Assembly (NCBI GenBank): GCA_018697195.1
Contig: CM031864.1
Span: forward strand, 27,190,944-27,254,943
From: Certhia americana
Taxonomy: Eukaryota > Chordata > Aves > Passeriformes > Certhiidae
DNA: 64,000 nt
Direction: 5' to 3'
In this document: positions 26,406 through 39,035 of the stretch, one piece after another
Numbering within the stretch: position 1 is the stretch's first letter
How the letters are laid out: each line of letters begins with the position of its first letter
Translations under genes and position numbers: made by a program
Notes under the pieces: model-generated
What the model saw: only the letters and a program-made list of their open reading frames with translations
Databases searched by the model: none
Told to the model about the DNA's origin: nothing

Positions 26406-27099
26406 CTGATGGAAGGGAAGGGAGAAGCACTTACTGCATTATCCAAAGCAGACTGAGGAGTTCAGAAGATTGTTTCATAAAGTTTTCCTCTATTTCATCC
26501 AGAAATACATTTTAGACAATTATGGTGAGATAACAATTTAATTGCTGAAAGGATGAGTGCAAATGTTTTAGCAGCAGGAAGTGCTATTTCTATCAGAGAG
26601 AATCCTAACAAACACTGCACTTTTACCATACTACACCAATACTACAGTAGTATAATGCTGGAATGGTGTAATGCTGCACCAAGAGTCTAACAACAATTTA
26701 TTTTTCATATCTGTGGGAATTACAATGAGTTTGCTAAGTACAGTTTATAAAAATGAAGATGGATTTTTTTCTCTTGAAACTTGTGCATATGACAAGTTCT
26801 CCTTGAAGACATGGAAAAAGCTTTGACTTCTCCAGGGAAGAAGATCGGGATTTGGAATTAAAAACCCTTTGTGAGTGGTATTTATAATGTGGTAGTGATG
26901 GGATGTTTTTTCCATAAAGGAAGGGCCTAAGACAAGTTTAAGTTTAGGCACAAAATTCTGGGTATTCTGTCTGTTGTAATCACCAAATCCATGGCCACAG
27001 AACTAAAATACAGCCACATTTATCAAAACAGAACTTCCACAAGCAGAGCTCTGGCTTAACAGTGAAAATTTGGTTTGGGGAGAGAGCAGTTATTTATAA

Positions 27100-27332
27100 C
27101 ATAGAATCATTAGGTCCTTTCAGATCTTCAAGTCCAAATATTAACCTAGCGCTACCAGATACACCACTAACCCATGTTGTAAGGACCACATCATGTGTTT
27201 TTTAACACTTCCAGGAATGATGTTTCCACCACTGTCCTGGGCAACCTGTACCAGTGAGTGGCCATTCTTCCAGAGAATTAATTTTTTTCCTAGTATCTAA
27301 TCTAAATGTCTATCCCTGGCCCAACTTGGAGA
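27100..27332 (-). mobile_element. CR1 LINE 3' fragment
   Basis: It begins CATAGAATCATTAGGTCCTT, continues with TCCAAATATTAACCTAGC, and includes ATGTTTCCACCACTGTCCTGG and GGGCAACCTGTACCAGTG. These are diagnostic CR1 3' UTR and end sequences in minus orientation. The insertion is truncated and inactive. Confidence 0.9.
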
Positions 27333-29315
27333 GTAAACACATTTAAATAAAAAAGAAGAAAAAATTTATATGCTTAATGGAATATTATAAATAATTCTTA
27401 AGTGTCAACAAAGTAATTAAAAAGGCCAATTTCTTCTTAAAATTAGAAGTACAACCAATCCCTCTGTCACGCACCTCCAAAACTGCCCTCAGCCACTCTG
27501 CTGGAACTTCCTACTTCCCTTCCTTTGACTGTTTCAGAAATTATGGTGAGAGTTACCCTTATTTGGTATCTGCCTTGTTTTTGAATACAACCACTTCTGT
27601 TTTCTGTTACTTCAGATATCACATTCAGCTCTGGATCTCCTGGAGAATAAGCCTAATTACAGAGTCAGGGAGCCGATTTCCAAAATGCAGACATGCTCTG
27701 AGCAAGTGACAGCCATGCAACCAGACAAGCAGCATGAATTGTAAGAAGGCTCTTTTAACAGTCTGATTTGATGGGAATATGAAGGTTTGCTGATACAAAC
27801 CCTGATTGTTCATCTTGCCAAGGGTTGCTTGGCCCACCTACAGCTGCAGCTGGGTTATGATGTTCTTGAAACCACTGAGATTTTACATTCTTCTTGCCCT
27901 TTTTCAAAGAATATATGAGATTTCCTGTCATTCCGAGCTCCTGGCACATTTCCATTACTTTGAGGTAGAGTTCCTGAAGGTGGACAGTGTATGGAGAGGA
28001 CACAGGACTGGCCTCCACCAAATGTGAGCAGACCTCGATATGCATGAGGAAATGGGACCAAGCCAGGCTGTGTCCTCTCTGAACATACTTGGCAATCCTT
28101 AATATTTATGACAGTAGAAGATCTGCTGTGGTTTTTGCTTAATCATCCTGAATTAGCACAAAGACTCTTGGCAGGGGCATAAGATTTGGATTGGACATGG
28201 CTGGAAGGACATTTGTGATTTACCTGTGTTCCTTCTGTCCTCCGCCAACAAGTAGTCTAAAATTCCATTCTAAAATACGATTATTTGGAAGCACACACAG
28301 TCCAGATATAGAATCCTAATTTCTTTGTACAACAACAAAAGAGTATTACCTAGATTAAATAAGAGAAATAGCCAGAAGTAAAAAAAAAAAAATACAGGTA
28401 AGTGTTGTAATTAATTTTATCCTTACTCTGACACGTAACACTCAGCATTCATCTATGCAATTCTTTATTTAACGGTCCGTTTATTTTAGTGTTGTTTTCA
28501 TTTGCATATTATTATTATGGTTTTCAAGCATTTCTCTATAAGGCAATGCAGCTTCATAAAGTTATATGGAATGTATAAACTATAAAGCAAATATTACGAT
28601 TCCTATCCATTCCTGTTACTCTTTTAAGCCCCCTGAAAACACAAAATAAGGAAGCGTAGTAAGTAATTTTGTAGTTATTGTGCCCCTTTTTGTTCATATT
28701 TCTTCACTCATATTTGAATTATGCCAGACATAGGTAGAGACTACCACTGTTTTGAGTGAGAGCATTTATAAATACATTGATTCAGAAGAAAATTTTGTAG
28801 GGTAGTTGTGATATGACTTACAGAAAATCATTGCAGTGAAGTAATTAAAAATTGTTATAATAAAAATGGAAAATGCTCTATATATATGGCAATAAAAAAG
28901 GACCTTTTCTAAATGTTAATTTTTCATTCTAATCTATATATTTATATTATACATTCTTTTACTTTTCCAGGTACCTTCACACTCTCTGTCAGCTGCCTTG
29001 GTCTGGTATTCTTATCTTCTGCATAGAAAATACATTGCAAAAAGAAATTCAAAATGAATAGTCTCAGTATGTTAAAAAAAAGAATGTTAAAGAATATAAA
29101 AATCATCCAACTTTCAACTATTAACAGATGACAATTCTAGTGAGAGGTCAAAGCTATGCAGTCACAAAAGCTTTTGTATACTCCATACAAATCCTACTCC
29201 ACAAAGATTGTAAATCAGAAAAAATTGCAAGTGATTGATAAATGAAAGCCTCAAATTTCTATTAAATTTTTGGATCAGATGAAAAGATTTGATTTTCCTA
29301 AATTATGCAGCTACA

Positions 29316-29411
29316 AACTGGTTGGGTTGGAAGGGACTTTAAAGTTAGTTCAAACCCCTGCCACAGGGACATTTCTACTAGACCAAGTTGATAGACCCTC
29401 CATCCAACCTG
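29316..29411 (-). mobile_element. Short CR1 fragment
   Basis: GGTTGGGTTGGAAGGGACTT, then CAAACCCCTGCCACAGGGAC and AGACCCTCCATCCAACCTG, match the antisense CR1 3' region. Confidence 0.85.
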
Positions 29412-30643
29412 TTATGGGAACTTTGGGGGTAAAAAGGTGATTTATCACTTTCAGTGATAAAAAGGCAGACCAGAGAAGATGTGAAAGTTTTTTTAAAGAA
29501 TAAAAATACATTAATTCTGGTTTGAGCCAAGTCTTACTGATGATTTTATATTTTTTGTTTCAGCAACAATAGGAATGAAATTGGAAAGGCAACGGCACAT
29601 CTTTAATTATCTTCCAAGCAGAGAAGCATAACTATGTTCAGTCCCAAGATCACAGCTGAATATTGTTTTGTCAGAATATGTACGAAAAAAGATGAACCAA
29701 AAAGAGGAGAGGGACAGGTAATAAAATAGAAATTGAGATTCTGCTGAGATGTAGCATGGTCCAGAAGTGACTGAAATTGTGCAAAGAGCACCAGAACCAC
29801 GTTTGTTTTGCACAACCTGTAGCCCACAAAGAACATTAACTCACAAAGCAAAGCACCACAGAACAGTTACCAAATAATGACCCCCCCCTAAGAACCAGTA
29901 AAAAACACCTGTGAAATCATCTGACACGAAGCAGGCAGGATTTCTCCAGTGCCTTGTTTTCAGAGATTATCACAGAAGAGGTGTCCCTGGGCAACAGAGT
30001 TTTCAGTTCCCAGATATAAATTCTTAACATTTGGCATTAATGAGACAAATGCCTACAGTTTTCAGTCAGTTAAATCTCATAACCATGGTGATAATAACCC
30101 GATTATAAGTGCACTGAGAACATACCTCCTAGCACTTCAGCAGGGCTGAATTCTTGTGATATCAGTGGGAAGTATTTCCCTGGGAAACAGCCAGGGTTTT
30201 TTGCCCATGATAATTAAGCCTATAGAAGACTTTCCTAATAAAAGGGAAATACATTTGTGCAGAGATTTTGCTCCTGGTGCATCCTTTTAAGCACATGTGG
30301 CTAATATTCTTAATGAAGTGCCCATGCAGAGGTGGTGTGTGCTTTGCATAAAGGACTGTCCTCTTCAGCAGGACACTTTAAAAATGGATTTGGCTTCTAA
30401 GAGTGAGAACTGAGGCAGCGCAAAGGAGCATGAGGCAATGCTGGTCACTGCAGAATAGGCAGCTGTGCTCACATTCACATAAACCTCTTTAATACTTTAA
30501 ACATTCAAATAAGGATTTAGAGCAAACTCCTCATATCTGCATGAGGGAGCAAGGCCTGTTCTGAGCAGTTGTGTTGACAGAAGATGGGGCAAAAGTGTGG
30601 AATGGGGAGAAACCTGATGGCTTTGGGATCTCCTAAATAACAT

Positions 30644-30720
30644 GATGGTGGTGTTGGGCTGATTGCTGTATCTGGTGAACTCCAAGGTCTTTTCCAGTCA
30701 TGATGGTTCTGATCCCATGA
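30644..30720 (+). mobile_element. Very short CR1 3' fragment
   Basis: Resembles the last part of plus-oriented CR1: GTTGGGCTGATTGCTGTATC, AAGGTCTTTTCCAGTCATGA, TGGTTCTGATCCCATGA. It is heavily diverged, so the assignment is only likely. Confidence 0.5.
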
Positions 30721-31171
30721 CTCTCCTACCAACCTCACCTTCAGGCTTTGTCCTGCAGGCCATGCTCCACCCCTGTAGTCTCTGCCCATTCTGCAGTCAA
30801 TGTTCACCTTAAAAAAGAGTTTATCAAATAAATAGGCACTAAATGTGCTTTCTATTTAGATGTGGATCTCCTGCCAGCTCTTTCTTTTCCCCTAGGCTTG
30901 ACAGTTTTTCACAAAAGCACCTTTATTCCAGCACTTCCTCTTGGTACACAATAATTGCTGCTCCACTGGCCTAATTTTGTCATTGAACATACTAAAAAAC
31001 TCCCACTAATGAGTGTGTAATTAAAATAAATCAAATTTTCCAAGTGTTCCAAGCACTGACATTTCTCATGTTACAGGGTAAATGAATATTTCTGAAGGAG
31101 GTACAGACAAACCGGAAGCATTCACAATGTCAGGGGTTGGATTTGTACTTTCAATATGATTTTTTTACTTG

Positions 31172-31664
31172 TGTTATAAATGCATGTTTTAGTATTGGCT
31201 TTTTGCAAGTATTAAGATGAATGTTATATGTATAATGGCTTTTTGCTGTAGTTTTAGAATTTAGGTGTGTTGTGCCTGAATAGATAAGATAACTTCCAAG
31301 AGGGGCCCAAGCTACTATCAGCTTTTTCCACCTGTGAAAAAAGAGACCAAAGCCCAAATCAAAAGATGATAAAAAGGAATTAAAACTGAAGAACACATGC
31401 TCTAAAAAGGCGGACCCAAGGAGTGGCCATGTAAAACAGTTTCTAGAAACATGGAAATAAGTTATTTGAAAAGTTTGAATATGCATATAGATCTGTGAAT
31501 ATGCAACAGGCTGGTATATTTAAGGAGCTGTCTTGGACACAGCAGGTGTGCTCTTGGCAAAGTGCTAAGGCACCCAGCCGTAACCTTTGCTTTATTGTTT
31601 GTATCTTATTGTCTTTTATTAAACTCTTTAAATTTTACCAGGAAAGTGAACTTTGTTTTTCACA
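31172..31664 (+). mobile_element. Solo LTR, ERV1-type, 4-bp TSD CTTG
   Basis: This 493-bp element starts TGTTATAAATGC and ends TTTTTCACA, with CTTG on both sides (31168-31171 and 31665-31668). The layout is that of an LTR: octamer-like ATATGCAT and ATATGCAA motifs, a TATA-like GGTATATTTAAGG near 31512, and ATTAAA near 31617 within a T-rich tract. A 4-bp duplication is typical of class I ERVs, but four bases is weak evidence alone. It is antisense to BRINP3. Confidence 0.6.
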
Positions 31665-33027
31665 CTTGCCAGGAATCTAAAACAATATCTCAAAGGCATG
31701 ACATATTTTCAACAGATTTTCTAGCAGCATAGGGCTTACACTTTAATTTGAAGAACCCCCTAACTCGGGAGACCTGGAAACACTCCCATCACATTTTTGT
31801 GTCATCTGTAAAATGGAAGAGGAACAGTAAACTTGATCTTTCTGCAAAAGAGAGTATTGCAGAATTTTCATTAACTTCATTAGAAGGGAAATAGGGACTT
31901 CTTTCAAGTTTCTGGGCAAAGAGACAACTTTGAATTTTACTGAATGCAGCACTAAAGCTTCCCAAGAGATCAGTCTAAACCTTCCATTCACACTTCTTGG
32001 TTTCTACACTCCCAGGAATTTATTGTGAACCAGACTGTTACCTTAAAACAGCAAGGAAATTGAAATGTATTCTCCTTACATAAAGCATTAAATACCTCAG
32101 AAATCAGAATATTTCAGGAACTGTAAATGAACTCACACTATTTGAATTATGCTCTGTTACATCTGTTGAAAATGCTATGTTTTTTTAAAGGCTGTTCAGG
32201 TCAGTCTGATAGGGAACAATCCCCTCTCTGCTCCCACTGTCTCAGAGAGCAATATATTGTCTGTAAATTCCAGGAGAATCCACAAGAGTATTGGATTAAG
32301 TCTGGCAGTACTGATGGCTCTGGCATCACAGCCACAATTTTCCGTTTTAAATCCGCTGCCTGTCAGATGCCACATTCTCAGGCAACCTTCTGGATTGCAA
32401 CAGTGAAGTTTGCAGGAAATGAGGCTGCTGGAAAACCAGTCAGGGCAACCGTGACAGAACCTTTATTTCCTGCACTTTCAGAAATCAAAGGTGCATCAGC
32501 CTCATATAGAGAATAAGGACAGGCATTATCTCCAAAAGAACAGGTTATCTCTTCTAATTAATCTTGAGGAAGAGATGACAGTGAAGTTCTCTTACAGAGA
32601 CATAATAGAGTTAGCAAAAATGTAATGAAAATGGAGGATTTTGTTTCAGTCTCCATTTAGTTACTTCTGCTTGCCTATATCTTACTTAAATTAACACTAA
32701 TATTATTTTTTCTCAGCTTTTATTGCTGAAAGAGACAGCTGAGCAAAACAAACAGTAAATGAAATTTATGTATTTGGTTTAAAAGATAAAATTAGAAACA
32801 GACAGTGCAGATACAAATTAAAATAATATTTCATGTTCATAAAAATCTCAAGGTATCTGCAGAAAGTAAAAACAAAGATGACTGCTTAAGCAAAACCCAA
32901 TTCCCAACTTTCCAGCCTCTTCCAAATATAATTCCATTACTCCTCAGAGTTGTTTTTAATCCCAGTGTGGTGAGTTTGAAATTTTGGGCCACTCTTTGCT
33001 CTCTTTCTTTTCTCCGTTTACTCTCAG

Positions 33028-33642
33028 GTGTTGGGAAAGAAAGTTCGGCTGAGATGGAAGCAAAACTCAACCACACAGAGCAGGAAGTTTCCCTCTGTGT
33101 TAAAGAAACTCTTCTTTGAAAAGAATTTTCATTTTTCAGAGGGGGATTTGAAGTGTTTTGTACACTACTTATTTAAGCATTTTCCTTACATTTCATGGGA
33201 CTCAGTTGTAACCAATGGATTTTTGGAGAAAGTTTGGAGAAAATTATCAAAGAGGAAATCTAACAGGGAATTTTTTCATTTCTTTGTTATGATTATTACA
33301 TGTCTTCCGAAGCTTGAGGAGTGTTCAGGAAATGCTTTTAAATCCCAGTTGGAAACCCCTCCTCTGTGTTACCCTCTTTGTGCCCCTGCACTTCCTCCCC
33401 TGTCTCAGGAAAAGTCTCCTCCAAGTTTTCCCATCCTTACCCTTGCTGCACATGATTGCTCCCACCGCATGGTCACGGCCACGTGGCAGCCCTTGTGTCC
33501 TCGAGATGGTGGAGACCGTGTGGCTGGGCCACAGGATCTCTCCTTCTGCTCCTGCCCATGCACGGTACCACACCGGGTCCTCCCCTGGTCACTGTCCCCA
33601 GACACAGCCCACCCTTCAGTTCCCATGGTCCCGGTCCTCTAA
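33028..33642 (+). pseudogene. Retroviral gag matrix-like relic
   Basis: The open frame from 33028 encodes, over roughly residues 20-92 (33085-33303), a pattern like the matrix region at the N-terminus of betaretrovirus-like gag proteins. There is a leucine/lysine-rich helix, then DLKCFVHYLFKHFP, then a WDSV...FLEKVWRKL helix and a basic end. A proline-rich stretch follows. No gag start with a myristoylation Gly is evident, and a neighbouring frame carries similar-looking upstream text that ends in a stop, so the copy appears frameshifted. No protease, reverse transcriptase, integrase or env sequence is seen nearby. The call rests on pattern, not a database match. Confidence 0.35.
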
Positions 33643-33998
33643 GTGAGGGTGGTGGAGTCGGAGCAGTAGCCCTTAGCTGGCAAACTACAGCTGCAGCAGT
33701 CACTTTAACCCAAAAGGAAAGTAACCCCATGTGGAGCTCGTTGCAAACACACAGTTTCGGGAGCTTTGCTGAGCCAGAGAGAATGGTGGGCAAGGGAACG
33801 GTCATGTTCACCTCGGATTCCAGGGCAACGTCAGACACATTACGGGCAGAGGGCACTGCCACTCTCTGTGCCAAACAGCTGCCACTGTGGAAAACCAAGG
33901 CTGCCCTGGGGAGGTGCCCAGCAACCCCGCCAGCTCCCAACTAAATGGCAAAATGAGATTTGGAGGCCACAGTCTGACCTCGGAACCCCCACCAGCAC

Positions 33999-34640
33999 GT
34001 GCAGCAGCAGCAGCAGCACCATGGCCTCAGCCGACAGCATCTTAGCCAACCACACGTTCAGCAGCAGCAGCACAGCCACAAACTCAAATTTGCTGGCAAA
34101 AGTAAAAAAGCCATTGCCGCAGAAGTTTTAGGGACTATAAATTGGTTTAATGTGAAAAACAGATGCAGTTTCATCGCCCAGAATGATACCAAGGAAGATG
34201 TGTTTATCCATCAGACTGTTATAAAGAAGAATAACCCCAGGAAATACCTCTGCAGCATAGGAGATGGAGAGACTGTACAATTTGATACAGTACAAGGTAA
34301 AAAGGGCCCACAAGCAGCCAGTGTCACAGGACCTGGTGGAGTTCCAGTACAAGGTAGCAAACATGCACCAAACCACAATCACACTAGATATGATTATCCA
34401 TGCCACAAAGGTCCCACACACAACTGCCAAGGAAATAGAGCCCAAAGCCAGCAAGCCAGCAAGCCTCAGCAGCAGCCTAGAAGCAAGGACAACACAGAAC
34501 ACCAGCCAACCATCCTGCAGAAGCTCAACCCCATGATTTCAGGACCCCTCAAATGGATAAGTCACACCCCTTTGGATTCCTTCCCCAATCCCTATTGCCT
34601 CCTTACCTCCCTCCCACCTGACCCTTTTCCCCTCCACTAG
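33999..34640 (+). pseudogene. YBX1-like cold-shock-domain retrocopy (open frame without ATG)
   Basis: The frame is open for 213 codons. Codons 36-123 (34104-34367) are a Y-box-protein cold-shock domain with the YBX1-type end [12 protein letters not shown] count about 65 of 88 residues identical to YB-1 as I remember it. The domain is spread over several exons in YBX1 but uninterrupted here, so this is a copy of processed mRNA. Trp and Phe of the first RNA-contact strand and Phe and His of VFIHQT are kept, while the usual GYG before the first Phe is replaced by RCS. The basic/aromatic tail is not recognisable, apart from a Gln-rich end. The frame has no ATG before the domain; the nearby ATG at 34021 is in another frame that stops at 34131. 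I judge it a pseudogene, within a retroelement. Confidence 0.85.
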
Positions 34641-34728
34641 ATAAGTGAAAATCCTTTTGGAATTTCCCCAAATCCTGTTGCCCTTTCTTTATGTTCCCCT
34701 AAATCCCTACCACCCTTTCCCCTCCATG
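34559..34728 (+). repeat. Imperfect 84-bp tandem duplication
   Basis: The segment starting AAGTCACACCCCTTTGG at 34559 is followed by a diverged second copy starting AAGTGAAAATCCTTTTGG at 34643. Both share TTCCCCAA, a TTGCC block and CCCTTTTCCCCTCCA-like ends. It spans the end of the cold-shock open frame, so the stop lies in the repeat junction. Confidence 0.55.
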
Positions 34729-34803
34729 GTCTCCCTCCCACAGCCACACTTCTCCATACCTTCACTATACAGGTACCAATCCCTTTTCCCAGAGTTTCTT
34801 CTT

Positions 34804-34819
34804 AATAGAAGAGGGGGGA
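34804..34819 (+). other. Polypurine tract-like sequence before the LTR
   Basis: AATAGAAGAGGGGGGA sits immediately before a TG dinucleotide at 34820, the arrangement of the plus-strand primer site at the left border of a 3' LTR. Purine-rich sequence continues for about 25 bp further right. Confidence 0.45.
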
Positions 34820-35238
34820 TGAAATAAGGGAAGGAGAAAAAAGAAAGTCCCCTAAAGTAACAACCTTTTTCTCAAGAATTAAAAGCCTCTATTTGAAGTT
34901 CCAGTAGGCACAGCACCTCCACACTAACTTGTACAGACTCAATCACAACCAACCATACTGCTAACAGCCAGTAGAAAAGAATAGTGTAGAGAGGAATAGA
35001 AAAGGTGTTCTAAAAGTTTTATTCTGATTTTTCTTATGTTCCTTTTAACTATTAATAAAGTTTTCTTTATACCCTTTCAAGTTCAAACATGTTTTGCTTT
35101 TTCTCCTAATCCCATCTCACAGCAAGAAATAAACCTACCACATTATTTAGTGTGTTGGCTGGAAAATCTCAAATTAGCAAACCTAAACCACTGTACATAA
35201 TTGACGTTTCTGTCCAGTTTCAAACTGAAACTGTGACA
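34820..35238 (+). mobile_element. Probable 3' LTR of the retroelement
   Basis: It starts TGAAATAAGG directly after the polypurine tract and ends CTGTGACA. AATAAA is at 35054-35059. The right two thirds (34969-35238) match 51490-51760 at roughly four bases in five, showing that it is an interspersed repeat. No target-site duplication is found because the left end of the whole element is missing. The left boundary is an inference from the polypurine tract. Confidence 0.55.
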
Positions 35239-38200
35239 GGGAACATTATACCTTTAATGTGGTTGGTTTTTAAAACCATGCATATAGTATTCTTAAGAGA
35301 AAAAAAATTTAAAACCCTAAACTTATGCTAAAGACAAATGTGACAGGTAAACATTAGGTCCTAAAAAGAACATGAAAGTTATTTAAAGTCTTGAATCTTA
35401 AAAATTAAAATTGTAAGGGCAAGTCAATTAAGAACTCAATTTTCCACAGAGATTTTACCTTTGGTTCTACATTTCTGTCTAATTCTTAAACTTACTTGCA
35501 ATATTCTTTTCAGCAATATCTCTAACAATTCACCCATTTAAGCTGTTCCCGGGTCTTAGATTTCCTGCCCAGAAACTCCTGAGTTATTTGTGCTGTCCAT
35601 GGCACTCCAGCTCGGTACACCCTGCACCTCACAGGACATTTTTCATGTCAGTTTTATTTTGCCATCAAACTCCCCCTCCTGGGGTTGTCATCCCAAGCCC
35701 TCACAAGGAATCACATTAGTGTCCATAATGTGGGTGTCTGCATGTCTCACAGAGATGTGTGCAGGGATTTATTTTTAGGTTATATCCTCATTACTTCCCA
35801 CCCATTTATTCCCTCTGGTAAATGATTGTAACACATTTGCCCTTTCTCTCTCATTGATACAACCAACTGTCAATTTACAGTTCTGCTAAACTCTTGTTTT
35901 TATGCAACTGGTTTTTAGCATATTTTCCTGCATATTTGCAGACCTACCTACAGAACAGGCAGCTACAACTGATATATAATTTAATCATTAAATCCTTTCA
36001 GTGGTCAAGCTAAAGGGAAATTAGCTTTGCTAAATTTGTGTTAGAGAAGAAAAACAACTTAGTACTGAAGCTTTAAAATTAATTTCAAATGGCTGCTTAA
36101 TTCGTATGGAAAGTACTGTCTGAGAACCTGGTGAGCTCAATATTGTCATTTCATGAACTGAACTAGAAGAGATATTTTAATGTACAGAAGACTGCTCTTG
36201 GAATTAGGCTCTGAGGGCAGCATTACCCAGACTGACTGTTGAGCCAAGCTGGAAAATCCTTCATGTCATCCTGATTCATGGGAATAGAAAGACCTATCAC
36301 ATAACAAGACCTGTTCATTAAAACATACATGAATGTGTCCTACTACAGCTAGGAAAAAGTATTTAGAATATGGAATATAGGATCTTTTCCAAGGGGTTGT
36401 ATTCATTCCTTTCTGGTCCTCGCATAGATGAGCCAGTGGTAAGGGCAAAAGAATGATGCATAGTAAGGGCAAGTGCATTTCTTCCATCAAAAACAACAGA
36501 AAAAGAGTTCCTAGATATCTACATGTCCAGTTCCTTCACCTTCCAGTATGGGAGGTGAAAAACCTTTTGACAAGAGTTGTTTTCTCAATTAAAAGTCTTA
36601 CACTTGTAAATATGTGGATTAAATTCATATATGCCACTGTATATTTTCTTTATGCCCTTTTGCTTATCAGAATGTTTATCTTGTATGTATGCACAATTAT
36701 TTCTAAGCCATTACACAGTGGATCAGGGTAGAACTCTCAGGTCACACATTACAGACTTGTCAACTGGGGATATTTGCATCAAGGAAGGACAGATCCTCCC
36801 CAGTGTAAACCAATACCAAAGTAAGAAAAGCAAACCAACACATTTTATCTTTTATGCCTGTAGGAACATGGGCTATTTGTTTCTGACATTGGCTCAGTAT
36901 TCTTGTAAATGTTGTGTTTCAAAAAGAGAATTGGAGTAAGAGCAAACTACTTAAGTAGACTAAAACATGACAGGAAAAATATTTTAATGGTCCTCTTCAA
37001 ATCATTTTCTCTGTCGTAAAGGTTTTATCATCATTTAATTTTACTCATTAAGAACTTCGTAAAAAGCTGAAGAAAAAACATTGAATGATTTTTCATTTGC
37101 TATACTCTAGATACACTTGGAGAAGATAAAATTAAATTTCCTTGTAAATTTACATATTATTTGGGAGACCCCCATATCCTCCATTTGGTGGAATTACTAT
37201 AAAGGTTGGAAGATTATGAACTATTATAACCATGGCACAAAAGGGCCTTTTTATTATTTCTTTTCATATTACTTTTAATGTAATTCAAATGAAGAGTACC
37301 CAAAGCACATGAAATGCATTAGCTATTCCCCGGGAATTAAAGGGTTAAATTGGACTATCGGGGAGGTATAATAAACAGCAGTTTGATAAATCGGGAAGAT
37401 GTAGTTGAGGCTGACTTGTGGAAACCCTGATCTCAGTGATACCAACATGAATGAGAAGAAAGTTCCTTGACATAAGTGGTGTTTATTCCTTGTATAAGGT
37501 CAGAACCTCACTGTGAAAATGAGAACCACTTTTTATTTTGCTCACTGGATTCTGCTACAAAGCCTGTAGAACAGTGAGGAAACTTCCAGCCTTTCAGGCA
37601 TTAAAGATCTGAAAATAATGATCACTCCATAGTGTCGAAAGCCTCCTGTATGAATAATGAAACCTTTCTTTAACCCAGTTTGCTTCTGCATGTAGAGGCG
37701 TTATATGCATTATCTTGTAAGAGATTAAATTATAGTTTTGCTGTCAGACATGCAAATTCTGCTGAAGCTCTGTGAGAACGTCTACAAGGTAAAAATAACA
37801 GTGAAGTGCAGAAGACAATATGATACAACTCTCAGTGCCAGTTAGGTGTAAAGGATTCCCACATGAGGGATAATTTTTCACACTAAATGAATAGATCAAA
37901 GGGGATGATTGCAGACTGAATCACAAACCGTAATAACAGAACATGCAAAAATGTATTATAGCCAAAATTTCTCCAAGAAAAATAATATGAAAACAGAAAA
38001 CTTTCCACAGCCTTTTATTATTCTCTAAGCTGATTTCTTCAGATGCAGAGTCTCTGTTTGTCTGAGATATTCTTCCTAATCTGACCTCTGTGTTCATATG
38101 TGATGTTGATACATGCTATCTCCTATTTCTAAGAGCTCAGAGGCAGGGAAACATTCTGTGACTTTTATAGTCCTAGCTTGACATACTCTGACCTGTTGGC

Positions 38201-39035
38201 AAGCAGTAGCTGCCAATTAGAGGGTGGAGGACAGGCAGAGTGCTGAAGTTTCCCAACCCATACACAAGCAAGCCAGAATAAAGATCAAATTGAAACCTGT
38301 ACAAATCTGCCTCCAAATTCCTGCTAGAATGCTCTGTTTAACTGCACTGTTCAATATGTTCACTGTGGAGCTGTCAATACTAAAACCTTTCTCCATCTTC
38401 TGGGTTTATTTATTTTAGTTTCACTTTTTTAGGGAGGGAAAAAAATGTGTGTGGAACATTTAAGGAACTGTAGCGTGAATTGTTTATAGGTTTTTGACAA
38501 CTGTGATGGCAAGTGTTGTGTGAGTGCTGTTAAGGTTTCTGGTTTACATATGTATATATATAGCCTGCTCAGGGTTCGGTAGTCTTCATCTCCGTTTGCT
38601 TTTTACTCTTCTCTCTTGACAAATATCATAACTAATAGAAGGGCCCTTCAATATCATATAACGTATTCTATCCTATTCTGTTGCTGTTTTGTGGTGTTTT
38701 AGGGGGTTTTTATTAAGTGGACAATCCAAAATCTTTCCAAAACACTTATGCAAGCATCTCTATTTTGTGCTATTTTATTGTCCTGAAAGCATCTCACGCT
38801 GTGTGCTGTGTTGCCAACGAGCTGGCAATGTTGTAACTCCTTGTACGCATTACTCCTCTGCACACACTGCTGCAAAGGTAACCAGGGTGTAACTGGTATT
38901 GGAGGCTGCTAAGACACATCTTTAATGAGTGTCTCCTGCTGCAGCTGCTGTGATGGACGTGACAGTGATGTTGCTGAGTGAGCATTGAGAGTACTCAGTG
39001 TAATGTTAATGCCTTAGCTGCCTGGTCTGGGGTTG

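Noticed and set aside
32127..32516. A 129-codon plus-strand open frame just left of the retroelement cluster
   Set aside because: The translation resembles no family I know and is not continuous with the gag-like frame. AT-rich intronic DNA gives such frames by chance.
32000..33027. A 5' LTR and primer-binding site for the retroelement at 33-35 kb
   Set aside because: No sequence resembling the LTR at 34820-35238 and no clear primer site is found upstream. The element appears 5'-truncated.
38520..38660. A TATA-like run (TATATATAGCC) followed by promoter-like text
   Set aside because: No LTR ends, poly-A signal or transcript-like sequence goes with it, so a promoter cannot be supported.
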